From UBA9647 sp049522195 (GTDB lineage Bacteria; Bacteroidota; Ignavibacteria; UBA10030): a stretch of 20,766 bases of DNA. The notes under the pieces are model-generated. The model was given only the letters and a program-made list of their open reading frames with translations, was not told the DNA's origin and did no database searches. The position numbers were made by a program, and so were the translations under genes. Positions 1-8,028 of this stretch are shown here, piece after piece; position 1 is the stretch's first letter; the number at the start of each line of letters is the position of its first letter. The stretch is from the NCBI GenBank assembly GCA_049522195.1, contig JBEKOB010000070.1, positions 1 to 20,766 of the forward strand, in the 5' to 3' direction.

Positions 1-60
1 CAAACGGGCCAATGTGTCTCTTTCACCGAGACTCAAATGACGATATGATGTCTGTTTCAT
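1..60 (-). CDS. IS30-family-like transposase, N-terminal 20 codons only (cut by window edge)
   Basis: Reading leftward from an ATG at 60-58, the frame stays open to the window edge and encodes MKQTSYRHLSLGERDTLARL. The stretch SYRHLSLGERDTLARL resembles the start of the N-terminal helix-turn-helix of IS30-family transposases (pattern Y-x-H-L-(T/S)-x-x-E-R). Only 20 residues are visible, so catalytic DDE residues cannot be checked. Bases 61-176, between this start and the end of the BCAA operon, hold no other gene. A short inverted repeat (acacc 85-89 / ggtgt 96-100) may lie near the insertion-sequence end, but I cannot define the terminus. The region 138-180 is a low-complexity run of TTCGAA-like motifs. 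The family call comes from pattern recognition on a very short peptide. Confidence 0.55.
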   Translation of the reverse strand, partial: MKQTSYRHLSLGERDTLARL

Positions 61-176
61 GCACCTAGGATACTAAATCATCGGACACCATCCCAGGTGT
101 TGCACTTCCTTGTAGAACTCGTGATTTGAAAGTTTGAGTTTGTTTCGTATTTCGGTTTTCGAATTTCGAATTTGCT

Positions 177-425
177 TTAGAGAAACATTTCGTTGATCTG
201 CAATGTTATCTCATTCAGAGATCGCAGCTCCCGCAGATACAACTCAAGCTCTGCGTACATTTGGATATGAGTTTCTGTCATTTTCACGAGCACAGACCTC
301 AGCCCGGGTTCGGTAACCGCGGAGGATTCCTGCTGCCGAAGCTGGATCGTGTCGAGTTCTTCCTTCATCAATGCCTCGATGCGGGCCATTGAATTCAATG
401 TCGCTTCATCATACTGCAATATCAT
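177..425 (-). CDS. Small predicted helical protein, last gene of the BCAA operon (82 aa, unknown function)
   Basis: I do not recognise this protein. It starts 25 nt after the ilvC stop at an ATG (425-423) with a near-perfect Shine-Dalgarno AAGGAG (437-432) six bases upstream. A GTG at 440 would add five residues but lies upstream of that site. The sequence is rich in Glu, Leu, Met and Gln with no Cys, no signal peptide and no membrane segment. The heptad-like spacing of Leu, Met and Ile suggests two amphipathic helices separated by a short Ser/Thr/Pro/Gly-containing link (about residues 35-42, around SSAVTEPG). The tight spacing and strong RBS argue it is real and co-translated with ilvC. Whether it acts in BCAA metabolism or is a passenger cannot be told. 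No clear intrinsic terminator follows. Confidence 0.7.
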   Translation of the reverse strand: MILQYDEATLNSMARIEALMKEELDTIQLRQQESSAVTEPGLRSVLVKMTETHIQMYAELELYLRELRSLNEITLQINEMFL

Positions 426-450
426 TGATATCTCCTTCACCGATGGTTGT

Positions 451-1509
451 CTACTTCTTCACAGTATTCTCGGGTCTGAGAGATCGCACCATCGCCCCAG
501 CCTGCCACATCTCAGAGTTCTTCCATTCATCGAGTTCCTTCTGCAACTTTTCACGATAGTCCCGGGCGCTGCACGTATCGAGCACCCGTTGCGTTTCCAC
601 TCCCTCCTTGACATCGCGATAGAGCAGCTCGAACAGAGGTTTCGTCGCCGCCTCAAATCGCCTCGACCAATCGAGCGCACCGCGCTGGGCCGTCGTGCTG
701 CACGCGCCGAACATCCAATCCATGCCGTGGTTCCCGACGAGCGGATAGAGACTCTGCGTTGCTTCCTCGACGGTCTCATTGAACGCTTCGCTCGGCGAAT
801 GCCCCATCGCCCGCAATGTGTCATACTGGGCCTTCATCAGGCCTGCAATCGCACCCATCAGAACTCCACGCTCCCCTGTGAGGTCGCTATAGACTTCCTT
901 CTCGAACGTCGTCGGGAATAAATAACCGGAACCGATCGCGATCCCCAGCGCCAGGACGCGCTCGCGCGCCCGTCCCGTTGCATCCTGATAGATCGCAAAG
1001 CTTGCATTGATTCCGCTCCCAGCCAAGTAGTTCGTCCGGACTGTTCGCCCGGATCCCTTCGGAGCGACAAGGATGACATCGACCTCGGGAGGTGGAATCA
1101 CGCCAGTTTGATCTTTGAACACGATTGAAAACCCGTGCGAGAAGAACAACGCTTGTCCCTTCTTGAGGTGCTTCTTAATGACAGGCCATTGTTCCTTTTG
1201 TCCCGCATCCGAAAGCAAGTACTGTATTATTGTCGCTTTATCGAGGACATCTTCAATATTCGAAAAAAGGGTTTCCCCTTCAATCCAACCGTCGCGGATC
1301 GCATCGTCCCATCCCTTTCCTCCCTTGCGTTGACCGACAACCACCGGAACGCCGTTATCCCGCATATTCAGCGATTGACCGTGTCCCTGCGGACCGTAGC
1401 CGATGATTGCGACCACTTCATTGCGCAACTTCTCCTGTGCAAGCGAAAGTGGGAATTCTTCGCGTGTGACCACTTCTTCGACGACTCCACCAAAGTTCAT
1501 ACGTGCCAT
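451..1509 (-). CDS. ilvC: Ketol-acid reductoisomerase (NADP+), fungal/Ilv5-like type
   Basis: This cytosolic enzyme converts acetolactate or acetohydroxybutyrate to the dihydroxy acids by Mg-dependent alkyl migration and NADPH reduction, feeding IlvD. The protein is 352 aa. Its Rossmann nucleotide-binding motif GYGPQGHGQSLN lies near residues 38-49. The C-terminal knotted domain carries the metal-site stretch EVYSDLTGERG and the conserved NETVEEATQSLYPL. VFKDQTG, VAPKGSGRTVR and HSPSEAFNETVEEATQ closely resemble yeast Ilv5 as I remember it, unlike the E. coli long form. The ATG at 1509 has AGGAG about 11 nt upstream, a slightly long spacing; Met4 is an alternative. It is the last biosynthetic gene of the operon, separated from leuB by a 177-nt gap with two palindromes, so it may also have its own expression control. 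Confidence 0.97.
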   Translation of the reverse strand: MARMNFGGVVEEVVTREEFPLSLAQEKLRNEVVAIIGYGPQGHGQSLNMRDNGVPVVVGQRKGGKGWDDAIRDGWIEGETLFSNIEDVLDKATIIQYLLSDAGQKEQWPVIKKHLKKGQALFFSHGFSIVFKDQTGVIPPPEVDVILVAPKGSGRTVRTNYLAGSGINASFAIYQDATGRARERVLALGIAIGSGYLFPTTFEKEVYSDLTGERGVLMGAIAGLMKAQYDTLRAMGHSPSEAFNETVEEATQSLYPLVGNHGMDWMFGACSTTAQRGALDWSRRFEAATKPLFELLYRDVKEGVETQRVLDTCSARDYREKLQKELDEWKNSEMWQAGAMVRSLRPENTVKK

Positions 1510-1571
1510 TGTGTTGAGTTCTCCTGATTTGAGATATGTGCCATTATTTTCTGCTCTACCAGCCTTGTTGT

Positions 1572-1590
1572 CCGAGAGTTGGACTCTCGG
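1572..1590. repeat. Intergenic palindrome in the leuB-ilvC gap (first of two)
   Basis: CCGAGAGT (1572-1579) and ACTCTCGG (1583-1590) are perfect 8-base arms around a 3-base centre. No U-tract follows on the minus strand, so it is not a canonical terminator for the operon. Its core is closely related to that of the neighbouring palindrome, suggesting a repeat family or a processing/stability hairpin in the leuB-ilvC mRNA. Confidence 0.6.
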
Positions 1591-1600
1591 GCTTGGACCA

Positions 1601-1625
1601 TCTTCGACAGTTCAACTGTCGAAGA
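1601..1625. repeat. Intergenic palindrome in the leuB-ilvC gap (second of two)
   Basis: TCTTCGACAGTT (1601-1612) and AACTGTCGAAGA (1614-1625) are perfect 12-base arms around a single central base, giving a strong hairpin on either strand. On the minus strand it is followed by TGGTCC, not a U-run. The core GA-C-AGTT..ACT-G-TC differs from the palindrome at 1572-1590 by a compensatory G-C to C-G swap that keeps the stem intact. Confidence 0.6.
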
Positions 1626-1686
1626 ACAACTAAGTACCTTTTTTGCGGTTCTCCGCGCCCTTAGCGGTGTTCTATTAGATATGCTG

Positions 1687-2748
1687 CTAAACGAGGCGAT
1701 CGATGACCGCCTGCGCCATCTCACGAGTGGACAGTGTCCCGCCCAGATCAGTTGTCCGGAATCCGTCCGAAATCGTTCTGTCTACCGCAGCTTCAACCGC
1801 AACAGCTTCTAGTTCCAGTTGCAGACCGTACCTTAACAAGAGAGCTGCGCTCAGTATACTTCCAAGAGGATTCGCGATTCCCTTTCCGGCAATATCCGGC
1901 GCAGATCCGTGGATTGGTTCGAAGAGTCCTGGACCGTTCTCCCCGAGCGATGCCGAAGGAAGCAACCCCATCGATCCAGCGAGCACCGATGCTTCATCTG
2001 TGAGAATGTCGCCAAATGTGTTTTCCGTTACGAGGACATCGAATCCTGCAGGAGACGTGATCAAGCGCATTGCTGCAGTGTCGACGAGCATGTGCTCAAG
2101 TTTCACTTCCGGATTATTCCTGCCGGCTTCCGTGGAAATCTGGCGCCAGAGCCTCGATGTTTCAAGGACGTTTGCTTTATCCACCGAGGTCACCTTCTTC
2201 CTCCGTGACGCGGCAAGTCGGAATGCCAAGTTGATAATCCGTTCAATCTCGTAGTCGTGATACTCCATGGTATCCACGGCGCGCACACGTCCGCGCTCTT
2301 CGTAACGTCGTTTCGGCTCGCCAAAGTACAATCCACCCGTGAGTTCGCGAACCACCAGAAGATCGACCCCCTTGAGTCGATCTGCCTTTACCGGAGAAGA
2401 GTCCAGAAGTGCCGGATGTGAGCGGACTGGGCGCAGATTGGCATACAATCCGAGCCCCTTGCGTATTGCGAGCAACCCCTGTTCAGGGCGCACCGGAGCG
2501 GTCGGGTTGTCCCACTTCGGACCACCAACGGCTCCGAGCAAGACAGCATTTGAGGATTTGCATGCAGCCAGGGTTTCATCTGTCAATGCAACGCCATGTT
2601 TTTCGATCGAACAACCACCAAGCAGGTGTTCAGCGAAACTGAAGCTGTGTCCTTTGAGCCTTCCGACAGCCTGCAAGACGCGCACGGCCTCTGATGTTAC
2701 TTCAGGGCCGATGCCGTCTCCGGGAAGTGTGACAATATGTGCTTTCAA
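1687..2748 (-). CDS. leuB: 3-isopropylmalate dehydrogenase
   Basis: This NAD-dependent oxidative decarboxylase acts on 3-isopropylmalate in leucine synthesis. In a citramalate pathway it also acts on 3-methylmalate, giving 2-oxobutyrate for isoleucine. The N-terminus KAHIVTLPGDGIGPEV, the motif LLGAVGGPKWD, the substrate-binding VRELTGGLYFG and the Mg/NAD stretch ENTFGDILTDEASVLAGSMG identify the family. Starting at TTG 2748 (AGGGA about 8 nt upstream) gives 353 aa and places the first strand where family members begin. An upstream TTG at 2778, immediately after the cimA stop, would add ten unconserved residues and has no clear RBS. The gene is translationally close to cimA. The 177 nt after its stop hold two palindromes and no gene. 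Confidence 0.95.
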   Translation of the reverse strand: MKAHIVTLPGDGIGPEVTSEAVRVLQAVGRLKGHSFSFAEHLLGGCSIEKHGVALTDETLAACKSSNAVLLGAVGGPKWDNPTAPVRPEQGLLAIRKGLGLYANLRPVRSHPALLDSSPVKADRLKGVDLLVVRELTGGLYFGEPKRRYEERGRVRAVDTMEYHDYEIERIINLAFRLAASRRKKVTSVDKANVLETSRLWRQISTEAGRNNPEVKLEHMLVDTAAMRLITSPAGFDVLVTENTFGDILTDEASVLAGSMGLLPSASLGENGPGLFEPIHGSAPDIAGKGIANPLGSILSAALLLRYGLQLELEAVAVEAAVDRTISDGFRTTDLGGTLSTREMAQAVIDRLV

Positions 2749-2778
2749 TTTGAGATCCCTGTTTTCAGTATGTACCAA

Positions 2779-4332
2779 CTACGCCAGCAACAGACCGTAT
2801 TCGACGCTGTCGGCCAATGCACGCCAGCTAGCTTCTATGATGTTTGCGCTCGCCCCAACTGTGCTCCATCTGTGGGTGCCGTTCTGCGTATCGATAAGCA
2901 CACGTGTGATGGCGGCGGTACCGTCGCCGCCGTCGAGAATACGAACTTTGTAGTCGGCAAGCTCGAATGCATTGATCGACTCATAGGCCGGTGACAACGC
3001 CTTGCGCAGTGCCGCATCGAGCGCATTGACAGGTCCGTTGCCTTCGGCGACAGTGTGCATCACTTCATTCCGAACCTTCACTTTCACTGATGCTTCAGCG
3101 AACAGGCCGCGCCCCCTGCGATGCTCGACGTTCACCGCAAAATCTATGAGCTCGAACGGGGGCACATAGTCCGGCTGCTGTCGCTTCATCATCAATGCGA
3201 CAGAAGCCTCCGCAGCTTCAAATGAGAACCCCCTCGCTTCGAGGGCCTTGATTTCGTTCAGCACCTCTGTAACGCCGGGCCCCGAATTCATGTCCAGTCC
3301 GAATTCTTCAGCCTTGCTGAGCAGATTCCCCCGACCCGAGAGCTCCGAAACGACAACCCGCAACTGATTTCCTACGAGTGCAGGATCGACGTGCTGATAC
3401 GATTGTTCGTTGCGCCTGATCGCCGCGACGTGAATACCCCCCTTGTGTGCGAAGGCCGACTTGCCAACGTAGGCCAGATGCTCATCCGGCGACAGATTGG
3501 TCACTTCCGCGACAAAGTGGGAGACCTCTGTGAGTTTCTTCAGGTTCCCCTCCGGAAGACAGCGCATCCCGAGCTTTAGTTCAAGATTTGCTATGACCGA
3601 GATCAGGTTCGCATTGCCGCAACGCTCGCCATAGCCGTTGATCGTCCCTTGGACATGGACACATCCCTCGGCGATTGCGGAGAGTGAATTCGCGACAGCG
3701 CATTCGCCATCGTTATGCGTGTGAATGCCGAGCGGACCGAGTCGCTCGCTCTTCAGCGTTCGCACAATCAATGCGATTTCCCAGGGCATCGTGCCACCGT
3801 TAGTATCGCAAAGAACAACCATCTCAGCGCCTGCCTCTGCGGCGGATCGAAGCGTGGCGAGCGAGTACTCACGATCCAGTTTATATCCATCGAAGAAATG
3901 CTCGGCATCGTAGATCACACGCCGGCCATTTTCACGCAGATACCGAACGCTCTCCCTGATGATGCGGAGGTTCTCTTCCGGAGTAGTCTGGAGGACTTCG
4001 GTAACGTGAAGCATTGAGGTTTTCCCGACGACAGTACACACCGCGGTTTGAGCGTCGAGTAGCGCCAGGATGTTCGAATCCGTGGCCGGGACGCCCCCGA
4101 CACGACATGTTGATCCAAATGAGGCCACGATGGCATGCTTGAGCGGCGTTTCCTTTACGCGCCGGAAGAAATCAACATCCTTCGGATTCGAACCAGGCCA
4201 TCCTCCCTCAATGAAGTCAACACCCAGATCGTCCAGCCTCTGAGCAATCTTGAGCTTATCATCGCACGAAAGCGAAATACCCTCGCGCTGTGTTCCATCG
4301 CGCAATGTCGTGTCATAGATTTGTACTTTCAC
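2779..4332 (-). CDS. cimA: (R)-citramalate synthase
   Basis: This DRE-TIM metallolyase condenses pyruvate and acetyl-CoA to citramalate, the first step of the threonine-independent route to 2-oxobutyrate and isoleucine. The 517-aa protein opens with QIYDTTLRDGTQREGIS (Asp7 metal ligand, Arg11 catalytic). It has IEGGWPGSNPKD near residue 41, typical of citramalate synthases rather than LeuA (which has IEAGFP), and the metal motif GIHTHNDGECAVANS. The C-terminal third is the LeuA-type regulatory dimer domain, expected to bind the feedback effector isoleucine. The start is GTG at 4332 with GGAGGAG about 6 nt upstream, 17 nt after leuD. A second homologue, leuA, lies in the same operon; the EGGWPG signature and the pairing with leuCDB support the distinct assignment. 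Confidence 0.93.
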   Translation of the reverse strand: MKVQIYDTTLRDGTQREGISLSCDDKLKIAQRLDDLGVDFIEGGWPGSNPKDVDFFRRVKETPLKHAIVASFGSTCRVGGVPATDSNILALLDAQTAVCTVVGKTSMLHVTEVLQTTPEENLRIIRESVRYLRENGRRVIYDAEHFFDGYKLDREYSLATLRSAAEAGAEMVVLCDTNGGTMPWEIALIVRTLKSERLGPLGIHTHNDGECAVANSLSAIAEGCVHVQGTINGYGERCGNANLISVIANLELKLGMRCLPEGNLKKLTEVSHFVAEVTNLSPDEHLAYVGKSAFAHKGGIHVAAIRRNEQSYQHVDPALVGNQLRVVVSELSGRGNLLSKAEEFGLDMNSGPGVTEVLNEIKALEARGFSFEAAEASVALMMKRQQPDYVPPFELIDFAVNVEHRRGRGLFAEASVKVKVRNEVMHTVAEGNGPVNALDAALRKALSPAYESINAFELADYKVRILDGGDGTAAITRVLIDTQNGTHRWSTVGASANIIEASWRALADSVEYGLLLA

Positions 4333-4349
4333 GCCATTCTCCTCCGCTT

Positions 4350-4937
4350 CTACAAGCGTCCCTTCTCATATTCTGATATTTGTTTCTCGAACTTCAAGAG
4401 ATATCCGAGTTCATCGGTTCCATCCAGGAGGCACGTCTTGGCAAACCCGTCGATGGGGAATTGCTTAGTGGTGCCATCAGGGAGGCGAATTGTCTGAGTC
4501 CCGAGGTCGATGGTCAACTCGAGCGGGATCTTGGTGCGCGCCAGAAGGCTTAGTTCCTGGTGAGTTTCTGCATTCACGACGATGGGGAGAATCCCATTCT
4601 TGAGGGCATTATTCTTGAAGATATCCGCGAACGAAGTACTGATCACGGCCCGGATCCCATGTCCGACCAGTGCCCACGGGGCATGCTCGCGCGACGAACC
4701 ACAGCCAAAGTTGTCGCCGGCCAGAAGCACAGCAGCACCAGCATATTCGGATCGATTCAAAACAAAATCAGGTTTGGACGAGCCATCCGGATTATAGCGC
4801 CAGTCCGAAAAGAGGTTCGCCCCAAGTCCCTGCTTGTCAGTGACTTTGAGAAAGCGTGCCGGGATGATCTGATCCGTGTCGATGTCGTTCATGAGAAGCG
4901 GGACGACACGTGATGTAAATGATGGAAAGTGATTCAT
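4350..4937 (-). CDS. leuD: 3-isopropylmalate dehydratase, small subunit
   Basis: This is the swivelling-domain subunit that completes the LeuCD isomerase, converting 2- to 3-isopropylmalate and, in the citramalate branch, citramalate to 3-methylmalate. The motifs NDIDTDQIIPARFLK, FGCGSSREHAPWAL and SFADIFKNNALKNGILPI are all present in order, and the length (195 aa) is normal. I chose the ATG at 4937 because MNHFPSFTSRVVPL aligns with the usual LeuD start. A TTG at 4949 in the same frame would add four residues. Neither has a clear Shine-Dalgarno site; the leuC stop is 15 nt upstream, so translational coupling to leuC is likely. Confidence 0.95.
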   Translation of the reverse strand: MNHFPSFTSRVVPLLMNDIDTDQIIPARFLKVTDKQGLGANLFSDWRYNPDGSSKPDFVLNRSEYAGAAVLLAGDNFGCGSSREHAPWALVGHGIRAVISTSFADIFKNNALKNGILPIVVNAETHQELSLLARTKIPLELTIDLGTQTIRLPDGTTKQFPIDGFAKTCLLDGTDELGYLLKFEKQISEYEKGRL

Positions 4938-4952
4938 GATGCTGTTCAATTG

Positions 4953-6365
4953 TTAGTCATTGATGAGCGTACGAACATCCGTGATTTTTCCAGTGACCGC
5001 CGCAGCCGCAGCCGTCAAGGGAGATGCGAGGAACGTGCGTCCCCCTTTCCCCTGGCGTCCTTCAAAATTGCGATTGCTGGTGGAGACTGCGACCTGACCG
5101 GGGTTCAGCTGATCGCCATTCATCGCGATGCACATCGAGCAACCGGCTTCTCGCCATTCGGCTCCGGCCTGTTTGAAGATCGCGTCCAACCCCTCGGCTT
5201 CCGCCTGTCTTTTGACCGCCTGCGAGCCGGGGACGACCAGCACACGTACCCCGTGCGGGACGTTTCTTCCCTTGAAAATCGTCGCCGCCTCGCGCAGGTC
5301 GCTTATCCGGGAATTCGTGCAACTTCCAATAAAGACAACATCGACTGGTTTCCCGGACAGAGGCTCGCCGGGTTTCAGCCCCATGTACTCGAGCGATTTC
5401 TTCAGCGCGAGCTTTGCTGACGCGTCAGCAAACGTGTCGGGATTGGGCACACTCCCAGTCACGGGCATCCCCATACCCGGGTTCGTGCCATAGGTGATCA
5501 TCGGACTCAGCTCGCTGGCGTTGATGGTAATGTTTTTGTCGTATGTCGCACCATCATCGGTTGGAAGCGAGCGCCACTGAGTTACCATCGTGTCCCAGTT
5601 GGTGTTCTTCGGGGCGTATTCCTTCCCCGCAATGTATTCGTACGTCGTGTCATCAGGGGCGATCATGCCTGCACGAGCTCCTCCCTCGATCGACATGTTG
5701 CACACCGTCATACGTTCTTCCATGGTCAGCGACCTGATGGCACTGCCGGTGTATTCGAACACGTGGCCGGTGCCGCCGGCGACTCCGATCCTTGAGAGAA
5801 GAGCGAGGATAATATCTTTCGCGGTGACCCCTTTCTGAAGTTTCCCTTTAACACTTACTTCAAATGTTTTCGGCTGACGCTGAAGCAGACACTGCGTCGC
5901 CAGGACGTGTTCGACCTCGCTTGTGCCAATACCAAATGCGAGAGCCCCGAAAGCACCATGCGTGGATGTGTGGCTATCGCCGCACACGATGGTCATGCCG
6001 GGTTGGGTCAGCCCGAGCTCAGGTCCGATGATATGCACGATGCCGCGCTGGAGGCTGTGCATCCCGAAAAACCGGATCCCGAACTCCTTGGCATTGGTTT
6101 CCAATTGGTAGATTTGTTTTTCCGCAATTTTGTCGGTCATCGGAATCGAAGGGTCGACCGTCGGAATGCTATGATCGACAGTAGCAAAGGACTTGTCCGG
6201 TCTTCTGACTTTCAACCCTCGTTGGCGCAATCCCGTGAACGCCTGCGGAGAAGTGACTTCGTGCAGGAGGTGCAAATCGATATACAGCACCGTCGGCGAA
6301 TCGGGCTCCTGTGCAACAAGATGCTGATTCCAGACTTTCTCAAACAATGTCAGTGGCTTCTTCAT
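4953..6365 (-). CDS. leuC: 3-isopropylmalate dehydratase, large subunit
   Basis: This is the aconitase-family catalytic subunit carrying a [4Fe-4S] cluster. The cluster ligands are visible as Cys349 in FIGSCTNSRISDLREA and Cys409/Cys412 in EAGCSMCIAMNGDQL. Other family motifs are VLYIDLHLLHEVTSPQAF, CGDSHTSTHGAFGALAFGIG and EGGARAGMIAPDDTTYEYI. The length, 470 aa, is standard. The start at ATG 6365 has AGGA about 8 nt upstream. It pairs with leuD directly downstream. The 48-nt leuA-leuC gap contains a 6-bp inverted repeat (6390-6395 / 6406-6411). Confidence 0.98.
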   Translation of the reverse strand: MKKPLTLFEKVWNQHLVAQEPDSPTVLYIDLHLLHEVTSPQAFTGLRQRGLKVRRPDKSFATVDHSIPTVDPSIPMTDKIAEKQIYQLETNAKEFGIRFFGMHSLQRGIVHIIGPELGLTQPGMTIVCGDSHTSTHGAFGALAFGIGTSEVEHVLATQCLLQRQPKTFEVSVKGKLQKGVTAKDIILALLSRIGVAGGTGHVFEYTGSAIRSLTMEERMTVCNMSIEGGARAGMIAPDDTTYEYIAGKEYAPKNTNWDTMVTQWRSLPTDDGATYDKNITINASELSPMITYGTNPGMGMPVTGSVPNPDTFADASAKLALKKSLEYMGLKPGEPLSGKPVDVVFIGSCTNSRISDLREAATIFKGRNVPHGVRVLVVPGSQAVKRQAEAEGLDAIFKQAGAEWREAGCSMCIAMNGDQLNPGQVAVSTSNRNFEGRQGKGGRTFLASPLTAAAAAVTGKITDVRTLIND

Positions 6366-6413
6366 TCTCGATTTCCTGTTCTCATAATGATGCTCATGCG
6401 TAATGGAGCATGA

Positions 6414-7973
6414 CTACACAGCCACAGATTCCTGTTTTGAAGGAGCCTGCTGCGCTTCCCGGCGTTTCCTTGCGCTGTTGGCGCGATTCAAGGCCTCGAG
6501 GTATGCTTTGGCGCTCCCCGTGATAACGTCCGTGCTCACAGCACGACCATTGAAAAGAACTCCATCAAAATCGACACGAACAAATACCTCGCCTATTGCA
6601 TCGTGACCAAAGGTGACAGATTTGATCGAATATTCCGTCAGCTTTCCGATAACCCCCGTGATACGCTCGATGGCTTTGTACGCCGCATCAACAGGTCCGT
6701 CACCCGTAGCAGAATCCACGAACCGCTCATCGCGCAATCGGAGCTCCACTGTTGCCGTCGGTCTGAGATTGGTGCCACTCAACACCTGGATGTTCTCGAG
6801 ATGATAGAAGTCGTCTGCGGCGCTTTCCCGATCTTCAACTATGGCGATCAGATCCTCATCAAAAATGTCCTTCTTCTGATCGGCGATCGTGCAGAATGAT
6901 TGATACGCGTGCTCCAACTCTTCATTAGTAAGGGTGTAGCCCAGTTCTGTATATCTCTGCTTGAGAGCATGGCGGCCTGAGTGTTTCCCCAGAACCAGCG
7001 TGCTGTGCTTGATCCCAACAGATTGCGGTGTCATGATCTCATATGTGATGCGGCTCTTGAGCATGCCGTCCTGGTGAATGCCTGCCTCGTGCGCAAATGC
7101 ATTGGCGCCGACGATGGCCTTATTTCGCTGGACCATCATTCCGGTCAGAGTGGTCAAAAGTTTGCTGGACTTATAGATCTCTTCCGCATTGATATTGGTA
7201 TCGACGCCGAGTGTTTCCTTCCGTGTCCGGAGTGCCATCACAATCTCTTCCAGCGCTGCATTCCCGGCCCGCTCGCCGATCCCATTGATTGTACATTCGA
7301 CCTGCCTGACCCCGTTTCTGACCGCTGCGAGAGAATTCGCAACGGCAAGACCAAAGTCATTGTGGCAGTGAGAGCTGAGTGTAATGTGTCGGCTTGCCGG
7401 GACTCGCTCCCTCACCATCCGAAACATAGCGCCGTATTCTTCAGGGACTGCATACCCGACCGTATCCGGCAGATTAATGACGGTTGCGCCGGCATCAATG
7501 GCGGCAGCAACGATTGTGCAGAGAAAGTCGATACTGCTGCGGGAAGCGTCCTCACAGGAAAACTCCACGTCCTCGCAGAGGGACTTCGCGTGTTTGATCG
7601 CTTCCACGGCATCGGCCAGAGCCTGATTGCGGCTCTTCCTCAATTTGTGCGTCAAGTGGATGTCGGATGTCGCGATGAACGTATGAATACGAGGCTTTTT
7701 CGCGTACTGGATCGCCTCCCAAGCTCTGTCGATATCCCCTTTGACCGTCCGGCAGAGAGCTGCGACCGTGCACTGCTCGATCGTCCTGGCGATGAGGTGA
7801 ACGGCTTCGAAATCGCCGACGGAGGCAATTGGGAATCCCGCCTCGATCACATCCACGCGAAGCTGCTCGAGTTGCCGTGCCATCCTCACCTTTTCTTCCA
7901 GATTCAGACTGCAGCCTGGCGACTGTTCTCCGTCGCGGAGTGTGGTGTCAAAAATATAGATCCGCTCTTCCAT
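6414..7973 (-). CDS. leuA: 2-isopropylmalate synthase
   Basis: This enzyme condenses 2-ketoisovalerate with acetyl-CoA and commits carbon to leucine. The protein is 519 aa. The TIM barrel starts IFDTTLRDGEQSPG (Asp9 metal ligand, Arg13), has VIEAGFP near residue 42, the metal motif SSHCHNDFGLAVANS (His202, His204) and INGIGERAGNAALEE with Asn238. After a linker, residues from about 380 form the allosteric domain (ENIQVLSGTNLRPTATVEL onward) where leucine feedback inhibition acts in this family. The ATG at 7973 has AAGGAG about 8 nt upstream. IEAGFP here versus IEGGWPG in the operon's other DRE-TIM enzyme separates LeuA from CimA. Confidence 0.96.
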   Translation of the reverse strand: MEERIYIFDTTLRDGEQSPGCSLNLEEKVRMARQLEQLRVDVIEAGFPIASVGDFEAVHLIARTIEQCTVAALCRTVKGDIDRAWEAIQYAKKPRIHTFIATSDIHLTHKLRKSRNQALADAVEAIKHAKSLCEDVEFSCEDASRSSIDFLCTIVAAAIDAGATVINLPDTVGYAVPEEYGAMFRMVRERVPASRHITLSSHCHNDFGLAVANSLAAVRNGVRQVECTINGIGERAGNAALEEIVMALRTRKETLGVDTNINAEEIYKSSKLLTTLTGMMVQRNKAIVGANAFAHEAGIHQDGMLKSRITYEIMTPQSVGIKHSTLVLGKHSGRHALKQRYTELGYTLTNEELEHAYQSFCTIADQKKDIFDEDLIAIVEDRESAADDFYHLENIQVLSGTNLRPTATVELRLRDERFVDSATGDGPVDAAYKAIERITGVIGKLTEYSIKSVTFGHDAIGEVFVRVDFDGVLFNGRAVSTDVITGSAKAYLEALNRANSARKRREAQQAPSKQESVAV

Positions 7974-8028
7974 GGTAAGGACTCCTTCAATATGAGGATT
8001 GTGTGTTCTTTAACTCTTGACCGCATGG

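Noticed and set aside
349..921. 190-aa plus-strand frame opposite ilvC, and similar long plus-strand frames opposite the operon genes
   Set aside because: They are antisense shadows of strongly conserved genes, with no ribosome site or domain of their own.
1497..1544. 15-codon micro-ORF (MAHISNQENSTQWHV) overlapping the ilvC start as a leader peptide
   Set aside because: It has only a single Ile and a single Val, no stem system behind it, and overlaps the ilvC RBS; a chance frame is simpler.
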